Positions 54,015 to 62,112 of a stretch of DNA of 64,000 nucleotides are shown piece by piece. Source of the DNA: Saprospiraceae bacterium (GTDB lineage Bacteria; Bacteroidota; Bacteroidia; Chitinophagales; Saprospiraceae); assembly GCA_029263015.1 (NCBI GenBank), contig JAJCYI010000138.1:1-64000 (forward strand), read 5' to 3'. The translations under genes and the position numbers were made by a program. The stretch's first letter is position 1; each line of letters begins with the position of its first letter. The notes beneath the pieces are model-generated. The model was not told where the DNA came from. It saw only the letters and a program-made list of their open reading frames with translations, and did not search any database.

Positions 54015-54414
54015 GGTTGATTTTTTTAGTTAAATGATGAATAAATTAGTTTCAATTAAGGGTTGTGGATCTTCTACACCTACCAAATTAATAAAGGGCA
54101 GCAAGTAACCCGTGCCCATAGGGGACATTACCAGTATTTTATTTAGAGGCAAATGATTTGGTGCTTGGGCAGGTGTTTACCGCGCACCGGAAAATCCATG
54201 ACAGGATTAATAAGCAGTAGTCTTGGGTGTAAATGGTCAGGATTTTCAAACATCCGATAATTTGTGTGAAAATTCTGTTTGGGTGTCTTATTCTAAAATA
54301 TTAGCCAAAAATACCCCCCCCCCCTTCGATATTTCCAAGCGGAAAATGTTAAATCCTCAAAATTTTTAATGTTTCATTTGAAGTTGAAGGTTAAGCCAAA
54401 GGTGACACCTTTGA
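54015..54414. other. Intergenic spacer with an 11-base poly-C tract
   Basis: Between two minus-strand genes lie 400 bp without a gene. A run of eleven C occupies 54314-54324 and a short palindrome CAAAGGTGACACCTTTG occupies 54397-54413 at the stop of the amylase gene. Homopolymers of this length are prone to slippage or to sequencing error. Confidence 0.7.
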
Positions 54415-56142
54415 TTATTTCCCAAGCAAAACGATTGCATAATCCGTGTCAATGACCACCCTGCCCGACTCGACCTTCACCTTTTCACCAGAATAATAAT
54501 CAATAAGTTCTTTTCCATCGGCAAATAAACCATTGACTTCTATAGTTTTTTTGCCTTTGGCTAAATCAAGTCCAACAATGACCTTGTCTGTATATTCACC
54601 ATTTTGATAAACCCTTTTGAAAAAATAAGGAGTTTCTGAAATCATTTCATGTAGTCCTGCACCGACTGCTGGATGGGATTTGCGGAACCGGCCCAACCGT
54701 TGCCAGTGGGACAGGACATTTTTTACGGCATGGCCATTTCTCATTGTATTGTTTTCGATTTCATCCCAGTTCATGAACGAGCGCAAAGTTGCATCGCCAC
54801 CTGTATTTTCAATAATGAGTGACCGGGCCGTTTCGTCCCCGTAGTAAATTTGCACGGCGCCAGGACATAGCAGCAGTTTTGTCCCTGCTTCAACGGGCAT
54901 TTTCCTTTCCTTGTCTAAAGGGCTTCCGTCGTCGTGAGAACTAATATAATTGACGATGCTCTTGCCTTTGAGAGGGCCGCTAAGTTTAGCCGAATAATCA
55001 GAAAAAATGCTTTCAGGGCTGTGGTGCCCATCGGTTTTGAATCCAAAATTGACAAGGCTGGTCATGCCATTTGCAAAATAATCTACATTTTGATCGCCAA
55101 TATCAAATTGACGCCCAGTGGCAATATTGTAATTGTAAACCTCACCGACCATGTAAAAATCATTCTTGTCGAGTACTTTGTCAGGATGGGTTTCTTTCCA
55201 TTCCGCGAACGCGATATCCACTTCTTCCCGCAACTCTTTCCAGACTGATTCCTCTGTGTGTTTGGCAGTGTCGACTCGGTAGCCGTCCACGCCAAATTTT
55301 CGAATATAATCGGTGAGCCATTTCATAATATAAAAACGCGGTGCACGGGGATGGCCCGTTCTTTCAAAAAACGCATCGAGTTCTTTCAGTTCCCTGTCGA
55401 GCCGACCTTCGATTTTCCATTTTTCTAACAAAGATTTAGGGAGGCCAACTGCCGAATTATTTTCTGTTTTGATGTCTGGGAGGTTTTCCACCAGCGTACA
55501 ATTAACGGTTGTGGTGTAACTTGTAAATGCACATTTTGGGCCTGTTCGAACCCAATCATTTGGCCAAACTGGGTCGAGCCCAGTTACCGGACCAGTATGG
55601 TTGATTACTACATCCAGTAATATACGGATGCCATGCGCATGGGCTGTTTCGACAAGTACTTCGAGGTCTTCTTCTGTTCCAAAATTAGGATCGAGCACTG
55701 TCCAATCCTGTGCCCAATAACCGTGGTAGCCATATGTTGCTCCCGTACCTTCGTCCACCACGCCCTTGTTTTGCTCAACAACAGGGGTGAACCAAAGAGC
55801 CGTTACCCCAAGGTCGTCAAAATACCCTTCCTCTATCTTTTGGGTAATGCCTTTGATGTCGCCTCCCATCATTCCCCTCAAAAAGGCGGTTTCTTTTGAT
55901 CGACCAAAATTCACATCATTGGATGTGTCGCCGTTATTAAAGCGGTCGGTCAGCAAAAAATATATATTGGCATTTTCCCAAACAAAAGGAGCTGTCTGTT
56001 TGACAGGTGGAAGTTGGTTTGAGACTTCTGTTTCATCCCTGTTTGCTTTGTCGTCAGTTGGTCTGAAATTAGAACAACTACTGAAAGAAATGAAAACAAG
56101 CAATAAGAAGTTGGTGAGAAGGTTAGTCCGATTCATAAACAC
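54415..56142 (-). CDS. Alpha-amylase-family glycoside hydrolase (GH13), lipoprotein
   Basis: The 575-residue protein starts with a lipoprotein signal (LLLVFISFSSCS; Cys at about residue 23). The GH13 barrel carries its four conserved regions: LLDVVINHTG at about 180, GYRVDTAKH at about 289 with the nucleophile Asp, GEVYN at about 331 with the acid/base Glu, and NYISSHDDGSP at about 404 with the transition-state Asp. NANIYFLLTDRFNNGD and DLGVTALWFTPV are the usual entry motifs. A C-terminal beta domain follows (about 500-575). It should hydrolyse alpha-1,4-glucans such as starch or glycogen at the cell envelope. No SusC/SusD pair or other starch genes are near, so it is not in a classical polysaccharide-utilisation locus within the window. 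Confidence 0.93.
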   Translation of the reverse strand: MFMNRTNLLTNFLLLVFISFSSCSNFRPTDDKANRDETEVSNQLPPVKQTAPFVWENANIYFLLTDRFNNGDTSNDVNFGRSKETAFLRGMMGGDIKGITQKIEEGYFDDLGVTALWFTPVVEQNKGVVDEGTGATYGYHGYWAQDWTVLDPNFGTEEDLEVLVETAHAHGIRILLDVVINHTGPVTGLDPVWPNDWVRTGPKCAFTSYTTTVNCTLVENLPDIKTENNSAVGLPKSLLEKWKIEGRLDRELKELDAFFERTGHPRAPRFYIMKWLTDYIRKFGVDGYRVDTAKHTEESVWKELREEVDIAFAEWKETHPDKVLDKNDFYMVGEVYNYNIATGRQFDIGDQNVDYFANGMTSLVNFGFKTDGHHSPESIFSDYSAKLSGPLKGKSIVNYISSHDDGSPLDKERKMPVEAGTKLLLCPGAVQIYYGDETARSLIIENTGGDATLRSFMNWDEIENNTMRNGHAVKNVLSHWQRLGRFRKSHPAVGAGLHEMISETPYFFKRVYQNGEYTDKVIVGLDLAKGKKTIEVNGLFADGKELIDYYSGEKVKVESGRVVIDTDYAIVLLGK

Positions 56143-56262
56143 TGGTTATTTTCCCGATTTAATATCTTATGTAACATTAAGGAATGGCAGGCAGGTTTTG
56201 AGGTGTTCTACAATATTCCAGCTTGTTTATTTGGACTACAAATCGTTTTAAACAAATGAAAA

Positions 56263-56745
56263 TCAGTTCTTTGTGTTGGTTGCCCGCAGTAGTTGCTTCA
56301 ATAAAGAAATTTGCCCTAAATGGTAAATGTCATGCTGGATAACACCAATCACCAGGAATCTGTATTTTTTATCTAGTAAAAATTCCGAGTCCAAAAAAGC
56401 ATCATCCCTGGATTCCAGTTCAGCGATCAAAACCTGTTGGAGTTGGCCAAATTCTTTTTTAGCATTTTCCCAGGCTTCTGCATCTAAGTTTTTTAAGGGG
56501 ATCCAGTTATCAGCATCGGAATCTTTTGCCCGGAAATCAGCATTGCCTTGCAGTCTTATGGTCAATGATTTTCGCCACTTAATCATATGGAAAAGCAGAC
56601 GTGCAATTGAGTGGCCATTGCCAGGAACGGCCAGTGCTTCTGCTGGCGTGATATCATTAACTATTTCTTCAAAATTATTGCCGTACCATGGAATGCCGTC
56701 ATAGAAATCTTTGCATTCTTTGATGAGCTGTTCGATCGTGGTCAT
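56263..56745 (-). CDS. DinB-family protein
   Basis: The product from MTTIEQLIKECKDFYDG (ATG at 56745) is 160 residues; the longer frame to 56790 adds a leader unlike the family. It has the four-helix DinB fold with metal-binding His positions: GNGHSIARLLFHMIKWRK at about residues 43-60 and VIQHDIYHLGQISLLKQLL near the C-terminus. DinB/YfiT-type proteins bind a metal and several are thiol (bacillithiol or similar) S-transferases or hydrolases. The substrate cannot be told from sequence. It is a single gene between the amylase and a MITE-like insertion. Confidence 0.85.
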   Translation of the reverse strand: MTTIEQLIKECKDFYDGIPWYGNNFEEIVNDITPAEALAVPGNGHSIARLLFHMIKWRKSLTIRLQGNADFRAKDSDADNWIPLKNLDAEAWENAKKEFGQLQQVLIAELESRDDAFLDSEFLLDKKYRFLVIGVIQHDIYHLGQISLLKQLLRATNTKN

Positions 56746-56819
56746 AATAAAATGGTATTGTGCCAGGAGCTTGAAAAGGAAAATTGCCAATTCTAATAAT
56801 CCGAAGCTTTAACATAAGT

Positions 56820-56984
56820 CAATAGTCCGTGCAATATTTTTTGGAATCAAAACAGATATTTTAAATCAATTTATATTTCATTGATTATCAGGTTGTTTAT
56901 TTAGGAGGTAACTTTAAGTTACCTCCTAAATTGGTTTTTGCAGCTAACTGATTATCAAGTAGTTAAAAAATGCACGGACTATTG
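56820..56984. mobile_element. MITE-like element, copy 2 (165 bp)
   Basis: Termini CAATAGTCCGTGCA and TGCACGGACTATTG are the same 14 bases as the ends of the element at 30644-30798. The element is flanked on both sides by ATAAGT, a probable 6-bp target duplication. Inside is a near-perfect palindrome (TTAGGAGGTAACTT, one base, AAGTTACCTCCTAA at 56901-56929). The interior otherwise differs from copy 1. There is no ORF. Confidence 0.82.
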
Positions 56985-57078
56985 ATAAGTTAAAGTTGCC
57001 ATGAATTTTGATTGGGAACGTGATTTGAGAAATAATGGATTTTGGACTTCGTTTTCAACAGGACCAAAAGCTTAAATA

Positions 57079-57270
57079 ATGAATACTAACACAAAATTTG
57101 AACAGGCAGCACGCCGCCGAAAGCACTTTGCGATTTGGATTGCGATTTTGCTGCACCTCTCTGTGTTTGCAGCGATCTCTTCACAAAAAGACCTAACATC
57201 GTGGCTTCCCGATTTTATTAAAGAACTGTTTGATAAAAATGGTGCTGATGTACCGATTGCCAATTTGTAA
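57079..57270 (+). CDS. Small single-pass membrane protein, hypothetical
   Basis: The 63-residue product has a basic N-terminus (TKFEQAARRRKH) followed by one hydrophobic helix (FAIWIAILLHLSVFAAI, residues about 17-33) and an amphipathic tail (SWLPDFIKELFDKNG). The positive-inside pattern and sensible start suggest a real small membrane protein. I do not recognise a family. It lies alone between DinB and the deoxynucleoside kinase, near the MITE-like element. Similar short proteins often accompany larger complexes, but no partner is visible. Confidence 0.5.
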   Translation: MNTNTKFEQAARRRKHFAIWIAILLHLSVFAAISSQKDLTSWLPDFIKELFDKNGADVPIANL

Positions 57271-57353
57271 TATCAGGGGTCAACCGCCAGGTGAGATTCA
57301 GGGAACGGGTATCACTCAAATTAAAAATATCAGCCTAGGTTTTTGATTGCGTC

Positions 57354-57391
57354 ACCTGACCCCTGACTCCTCAAACCTGACCCCTGACCCT
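57354..57391. repeat. Degenerate heptamer tract (CCTGACC)
   Basis: Units CCTGACC, CCTGACT, AACCTGA and CCCCTGA repeat with a period of about 7 between a small ORF and the end of the kinase gene. Confidence 0.55.
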
Positions 57392-57395
57392 TGTC

Positions 57396-58037
57396 TCAAA
57401 ACAAACCATGAAGCTCTGCACGTACTTGGTTTACAATTTCACCCAAGTCTTCTGGATTGTTTTCAAAATCAACATCGTCAGAATTGATGACCAAAAGCCT
57501 TCCTTCTTTATAACTTGAAATCCATTTTTCGTAACGTTCGTTCAACTTTTTCAGGTAGTCGAGACTCATACTGCCTTCATAATCCCTTCCCCTCGCTTGG
57601 ATGTGGGAGACAAGGGTAGGAATCCCGGCCCGCAAATAGATCAGAAGGTCAGGGGCTTGAATTTGAGAAGACATTGTTTCGAATAGGCTGAAATAATTTT
57701 CAAAATCCCGAGTAGTCATTAGCCCCATATCATGTAAGTTTGGGGCGAAGATATAAGCATCTTCATAAATGGTACGATCCTGAATAATGGTGTTGTCACC
57801 TTGAAGGATTCCAAGGACTTGTTGGTAGCGATGGTTCAAAAAGTAGATTTGGAGGTTGAACGACCAACGTTGCATATCGAGGTAAAAATCAGCGAGGTAG
57901 GGGTTGTCCTCGGCACTTTCAAAGTGAGTGCCCCAATCAAAATGCTTGGCCAATTTACCACATAGAGTTGTTTTCCCTGCGCCAATATTTCCGGCGATGG
58001 CAATGTGTTTCACAATGGGTTTGTTTGATGTTTCCAT
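57396..58037 (-). CDS. Deoxynucleoside kinase
   Basis: From METSNKPIVKHIAIAGNIG (ATG at 58037) the product is 213 residues, typical of bacterial deoxyadenosine/deoxyguanosine kinases. Visible motifs are the P-loop GNIGAGKTTL, YLADFYLDMQRWSFNLQIYF, the ERS-like QDRTIYEDAYIF and the LID segment ARGRDYEGSM. It phosphorylates deoxynucleosides for salvage. A longer open frame begins 18 codons upstream but its first residues do not match the family. The gene is divergent from gatC with about 180 bp between them. Confidence 0.9.
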   Translation of the reverse strand: METSNKPIVKHIAIAGNIGAGKTTLCGKLAKHFDWGTHFESAEDNPYLADFYLDMQRWSFNLQIYFLNHRYQQVLGILQGDNTIIQDRTIYEDAYIFAPNLHDMGLMTTRDFENYFSLFETMSSQIQAPDLLIYLRAGIPTLVSHIQARGRDYEGSMSLDYLKKLNERYEKWISSYKEGRLLVINSDDVDFENNPEDLGEIVNQVRAELHGLF

Positions 58038-58216
58038 GAAAAAATTCCTGTTGTCACAACGAGGCGCTAAAGTAGGAAGATGGGTGGGCATTGATGAATG
58101 GTGGAAGGTGAATTTTTCAACAATGGCAGACTAAATAATAATGAAATGGTCAAGTTCAGATTCCCAAAAAAACCATTTCCTCCATAAAACGTATCCAATC
58201 ATCTAAAAAAAGTAGA

Positions 58217-58507
58217 ATGACGATTGACCGAAAACTAATTTTGAAACTCGAAAATCTGGCAAAGCTGGAATTGTCCGAAGAAGAACGGACAAAACTGAGG
58301 GGCGATTTGAACAACATTCTTTCCATGGTCGAAAAATTGGAAGAATTGGACACTACTGGCGTCGAACCATTGGTTTATGTAAATGAAGAAGTAAACAAGG
58401 TTCGCAATGATGCAATCAATAATCAGGTCAGCCAAAAAGAAACAATGTCAAATGCTCCTGACCACGATGGAACATATTTCAAAGTCCCCAAAGTCCTTAA
58501 GCAGTAA
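58217..58507 (+). CDS. gatC: Aspartyl/glutamyl-tRNA amidotransferase subunit C
   Basis: The 96-residue protein matches GatC: LENLAKLELSEEERTKLRGD, LNNILSMVEKLEELDTTGVE, PLVYVNEEVNKVRNDA and the C-terminal YFKVPKVLKQ. GatC bridges GatA and GatB in the complex that converts misacylated Glu-tRNA(Gln) or Asp-tRNA(Asn) to the correct amide form. Its partners are not adjacent, as is common in this phylum. It starts at a plain ATG without an SD sequence. Confidence 0.93.
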   Translation: MTIDRKLILKLENLAKLELSEEERTKLRGDLNNILSMVEKLEELDTTGVEPLVYVNEEVNKVRNDAINNQVSQKETMSNAPDHDGTYFKVPKVLKQ

Positions 58508-58655
58508 ATGATGAAACTTGAAATTGAGAAATCAGAAATTTAACAGCACTTGGATAATGCAATTTGACAATTTCCAATTTCTAAAATTCTTTAATAATAG
58601 ATTGAAATATGATCGTCTTCGACCTTTATTTTCAATCATTCATAGTCAATAGAAA

Positions 58656-59369
58656 ATGCAATCAATCATTTCGGTAAGAGAGCTATCAAAAATCTATTAC
58701 ATGGGTCTCAATGTGGTGAAAGCCTTACAAAACATTGACCTTGATATTCATAAAAATGAATACGTTGCCCTGATGGGAGCGTCTGGTTCAGGGAAATCGA
58801 CGCTCATGAACCTAATTGGTTGTTTGGACACACCAACTTCAGGTACTTATTTTTTAAATGGGCAAGATGTAAGCAAGATGGTAGATAACGAGCTGGCAGA
58901 AGTGCGCAACAAGGAAATCGGGTTTATCTTTCAGACCTTCAACTTGTTGCCCCGACTATCGGCCTTAGAGAACGTGGCATTGCCACTCGTTTACAGTGGA
59001 TTGAACAAATCAGAACGGCTGGTCAAAGCCGCCCATGTTCTTGAACAAGTCGGCCTTGCCGATCGTATGGAGCACAAACCGAACGAACTGTCAGGTGGCC
59101 AGCGCCAGCGCGTGGCGGTTGGAAGGGCATTGGTGAACGACCCGTCCATAATCCTTGCCGACGAACCAACTGGCAACCTTGATTCCAAAACATCACTTGA
59201 AATCATTGGGTTGTTTGAAGAAATACACGCAGCGGGCAATACCATTGTGCTGGTAACGCACGAATCCGATATCGCTGAATATGCACACAGGGTGGTCCGC
59301 CTTAAGGATGGCAACGTGGAATATGACATCGTTAATCAAAACCCAGCGTCGGTTCTGCAACCAGCCTAA
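58656..59369 (+). CDS. ABC transporter ATP-binding protein (LolD/MacB type)
   Basis: The 237-residue ATPase has Walker [10 protein letters not shown] at about residues 40-48, the Q-loop [18 protein letters not shown], the signature [15 protein letters not shown], Walker [16 protein letters not shown] and the H-loop VTHESD. The [19 protein letters not shown] insertion and overall length place it in the LolD/MacB/FtsE-like group, which powers lipoprotein release or export with FtsX-type permeases. No permease is adjacent, so the partner is encoded elsewhere. It is 29 bp before the adenosyltransferase gene and may be co-transcribed with it. Confidence 0.92.
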   Translation: MQSIISVRELSKIYYMGLNVVKALQNIDLDIHKNEYVALMGASGSGKSTLMNLIGCLDTPTSGTYFLNGQDVSKMVDNELAEVRNKEIGFIFQTFNLLPRLSALENVALPLVYSGLNKSERLVKAAHVLEQVGLADRMEHKPNELSGGQRQRVAVGRALVNDPSIILADEPTGNLDSKTSLEIIGLFEEIHAAGNTIVLVTHESDIAEYAHRVVRLKDGNVEYDIVNQNPASVLQPA

Positions 59370-59370
59370 C

Positions 59371-59398
59371 TGCCAACTGTAAACTGCTAACTGTAAAA
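59371..59398. repeat. Heptamer tract directly before a start codon
   Basis: CTGCCAA CTGTAAA CTGCTAA CTGTAAA: four 7-bp units ending at the base before the ATG at 59399. Confidence 0.7.
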
Positions 59399-59950
59399 AT
59401 GGCATTTAAGATTTATACCAAAACTGGAGATGCTGGAGAGACCGGGCTCTTTGGTGGGCAACGATTGCCCAAAAGCCATTTGCGCATTGATGCTTATGGT
59501 ACGGTAGATGAGTTGAACACTTATATCGGACTGCTGAGGGATGTTGTTAAGAATGAATTTTACCGCAACGTTTTAAAAGAAATACAAGACCGCTTGTTCA
59601 CCATTGGCTCTAACCTTTCCACCGACCCCGCCAAAAATCTTGACCCACCTGATATTACCACTGATGACATACAACTGCTTGAAAAGCAGATAGATGAGAT
59701 GGAGGATAGTTTGCCACCTCTTAAAAATTTTATCTTGCCAGGAGGGCATTCAACTGTTTCATTTTGCCACATCGCCCGCACAGTTTGTCGACGTGCAGAA
59801 CGGTTGACGGTGGGCCTTCATTTAACAGAACCAGTCGAACCATTATTGCTGCGTTACCTCAACCGCCTTTCTGATTATCTTTTTGTCTTAGGCAGGAAAT
59901 TGGGGAAAGATTTGGGAGCTGATGAGGTGATCTGGACACCTCGGAAATAA
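59399..59950 (+). CDS. Cob(I)yrinic acid a,c-diamide adenosyltransferase (PduO type)
   Basis: The 183-residue protein matches the PduO/CobA2-type ATP:corrinoid adenosyltransferase: IYTKTGDAGETGLFGGQRLP at the N-terminus (ATP loop), RIDAYGTVDELNTYIGL, FILPGGHSTVSFCHIARTVC, RRAERLTVGLHL and RYLNRLSDYLFVLGRKLG. It attaches 5'-deoxyadenosyl to cobalamin, making coenzyme B12. No other corrinoid genes are near, so it probably serves a B12-dependent enzyme elsewhere using imported cobalamin (inference). Confidence 0.93.
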   Translation: MAFKIYTKTGDAGETGLFGGQRLPKSHLRIDAYGTVDELNTYIGLLRDVVKNEFYRNVLKEIQDRLFTIGSNLSTDPAKNLDPPDITTDDIQLLEKQIDEMEDSLPPLKNFILPGGHSTVSFCHIARTVCRRAERLTVGLHLTEPVEPLLLRYLNRLSDYLFVLGRKLGKDLGADEVIWTPRK

Positions 59951-60325
59951 TTTTTTGTTCACCTGTTCGATTCATGTAACTGGAAGTTGTACTTCCGATT
60001 ATCCCAAACCCAGAAGTACAACTTCTGTTTACCTTCACATTTTAGCTTGCCACAAGCGATAAAACCAATTGAGTATCATTGAGTCCATTCCGATAGGGGG
60101 AAGTGCCAAAAAGTGACGCTCATTAAAAAGCGTCACTTTGGAACAAAATGAACTTGTGGGCCAGTAAATTCAAAAAACTTGGCAGTACGTTCCGCCACCC
60201 CTTTTCATTTTCCTAACTTTGCATCCCGTAACGAGAACTTAGAATTGATAAAAGTAAAAAGGCAAAAAATGGAACACCGATCCTAACTTTTGCCTTTTTA
60301 CTTTTGCCTTTTTACTTCATTTCAA
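59951..60325. other. Intergenic spacer with three inverted repeats before pyrG
   Basis: No gene is seen. The structures are the hairpin GAAGTTGTACTTC / GAAGTACAACTTC (59983-60025), probably the terminator of the preceding gene; AAAGTGACGCT / AGCGTCACTTT (60110-60139), related to the GAAGCGACGC hairpins; and AAAAGTAAAAAGGCAAAA / TTTTGCCTTTTTACTTTT spanning about 60249-60305, just before the pyrG start. Confidence 0.75.
60214..60221 (+). promoter_or_regulatory. Candidate -7 box of the pyrG promoter
   Basis: TAACTTTG followed by CATCCCG matches the -7 consensus; the nearest TTG is too far (about 32 bp), so the -33 element is uncertain. The transcript leader would contain the 18-bp inverted repeat at 60249-60305. 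Confidence 0.5.
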
Positions 60326-61927
60326 ATGGCTAAATACATCTTTGTTACGGGCGGCGTAACTTCTTCATTAGGCAAAGGCATCATTGCCGCTTCCCTCGCA
60401 AAACTCCTCCAGGCGAGGGGCTTTTCAGTGACCATCCAAAAATTTGATCCATATATTAATGTGGACCCTGGAACCCTCAATCCCTATGAACATGGCGAAT
60501 GCTATGTTACGGACGATGGCGCTGAGACCGACCTTGACCTGGGGCATTATGAGCGTTTCCTCAATACGCCGACCTCCCAGGCCAACAATGTAACCACAGG
60601 GAGGATTTACCTGACAGTGATCGAAAAAGAACGGGCAGGGGATTACCTCGGTAAGACTGTTCAAGTGGTACCACACATCACCGATGAAATCAAGCGACGC
60701 ATCCAGTTGCTCGGCAGCAATAATGAATACGACATTATAATTACTGAGCTTGGGGGTACGGTCGGAGACATTGAGTCGCTGCCTTATTTAGAGGCACTGC
60801 GCCAATTTCGGTGGGACTTGGGGAGTGATAATTGCCTCACCATCCATTTAACACTCGTCCCGTATTTAAGCGCAGCTAAAGAACTGAAAACCAAACCAAC
60901 ACAGCATTCTGTTAAAGAATTGCTCAATACTGGGATCCAACCTGACATACTCGTGTGCCGCACCGAGCACCCACTTGGAATGAATTTGAAAAGAAAGATA
61001 GCCCTGTTTTGCAACGTCGATGTCGGTTCTGTGATCGAAGCGATCGACGCAGAAACAATTTACGATGTGCCGCTCCTGATGGCCAAGGAAAACCTGGACA
61101 CTACGGTGATGCAAAAACTGAGGATTCCCGACCGTAAAGCTCCAGACTTGACTGCTTGGAAAGGCTTCCTTGGTAGGTTGAAAAACCCGGTGAAGAGTAC
61201 AAGGATCGGACTGATTGGCAAATACCATGAGTTGCAGGACGCTTATAAATCCATTTTTGAATCATTCATCCATGCAGGTGCAGTCAACGAATGCAAGGTC
61301 GAAGTGGTGCCGATCCACTCAGAGACTTTGGAGGGAGACCAGGGTGAAGTGGAAAAAAAGTTGATGGACTTGGACGGCATCCTGATCGCTCCGGGATTTG
61401 GAGAAAGGGGAATAAAAGGAAAAGTCAATGCCATACAGTATGCCCGTACCACTGGGATGCCGTTTTTTGGTATTTGTCTGGGTATGCAATGCGCCGTGGT
61501 TGAATATGCCAAAAATGTCCTGAACCTGCCGTGCGCTTCTTCCACAGAAGTCAATCCAGAGACTGAAAACCCAGTGATTGACCTGATGCCCGATCAGAAA
61601 AAGATCACAAAAAAAGGAGGGACGATGCGGCTCGGTGCCTATGTTTGTGATCTTAAAAAAGGCTCAAAATCATACAATGCCTACCGGAGTCCCAAAATCA
61701 GCGAACGCCACCGCCATCGTTATGAATTTAACAACAAATACCTTGACCTTTTTAAAAAATCCGGCATGACGCCAACAGGTATCAACCCCGATACAGGATT
61801 GGTAGAGATTATTGAGATCCAAGACCACCCCTGGTTCGTCGGGGTGCAGTACCACCCAGAGCTGAAAAGTACGGTCGAAAAGCCACATCCGTTGTTTGTG
61901 GCTTTTGTTGATGCTTGTTTGAAGTGA
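60326..61927 (+). CDS. pyrG: CTP synthase
   Basis: From MAKYIFVTGGVTSSLGKG (ATG at 60326) the product is 533 residues; the 12 upstream codons come from a repeat. The N-terminal synthetase half (about 1-265) has FDPYINVDPGTLNPYEHGEC, DDGAETDLDLGHYERF and ELGGTVGDIE. The C-terminal class I glutamine amidotransferase half (about 290-533) has the catalytic Cys in GICLGMQCAV and the His-Glu pair in QYHPELKS. It makes CTP from UTP, ATP and glutamine. The 18-bp inverted repeat in the leader could take part in regulation, but no known pyrG attenuator motif is recognisable. Confidence 0.97.
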   Translation: MAKYIFVTGGVTSSLGKGIIAASLAKLLQARGFSVTIQKFDPYINVDPGTLNPYEHGECYVTDDGAETDLDLGHYERFLNTPTSQANNVTTGRIYLTVIEKERAGDYLGKTVQVVPHITDEIKRRIQLLGSNNEYDIIITELGGTVGDIESLPYLEALRQFRWDLGSDNCLTIHLTLVPYLSAAKELKTKPTQHSVKELLNTGIQPDILVCRTEHPLGMNLKRKIALFCNVDVGSVIEAIDAETIYDVPLLMAKENLDTTVMQKLRIPDRKAPDLTAWKGFLGRLKNPVKSTRIGLIGKYHELQDAYKSIFESFIHAGAVNECKVEVVPIHSETLEGDQGEVEKKLMDLDGILIAPGFGERGIKGKVNAIQYARTTGMPFFGICLGMQCAVVEYAKNVLNLPCASSTEVNPETENPVIDLMPDQKKITKKGGTMRLGAYVCDLKKGSKSYNAYRSPKISERHRHRYEFNNKYLDLFKKSGMTPTGINPDTGLVEIIEIQDHPWFVGVQYHPELKSTVEKPHPLFVAFVDACLK

Positions 61928-61982
61928 CCCTCAATATCTGAACTTCTTGGAAGCTCCAAAACTTCCAGGAAGGTGGATGTTA

Positions 61983-62022
61983 AAAAACCGGATATTCTAC
62001 ATATTGAATATCCGGTTTTTTA
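61983..62022 (+). terminator. Terminator of pyrG
   Basis: AAAAAACCGGATATTC and GAATATCCGGTTTTTT pair perfectly around an 8-base loop, 56 bp past the stop codon. Confidence 0.92.
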
Positions 62023-62112
62023 TTGGCAAGGTGACAAACATTACAGGAGATAGGCGTTTAACCTGTTTACTTTTCGCTTATTTTTGATGTTAATATAATT
62101 GAATACCTTTTT

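Noticed and set aside
54415-56142. A starch-utilisation (Sus-like) locus around the amylase
   Set aside because: No SusC/SusD-like receptor pair or regulator is adjacent; the neighbours are unrelated housekeeping or secreted-protein genes.
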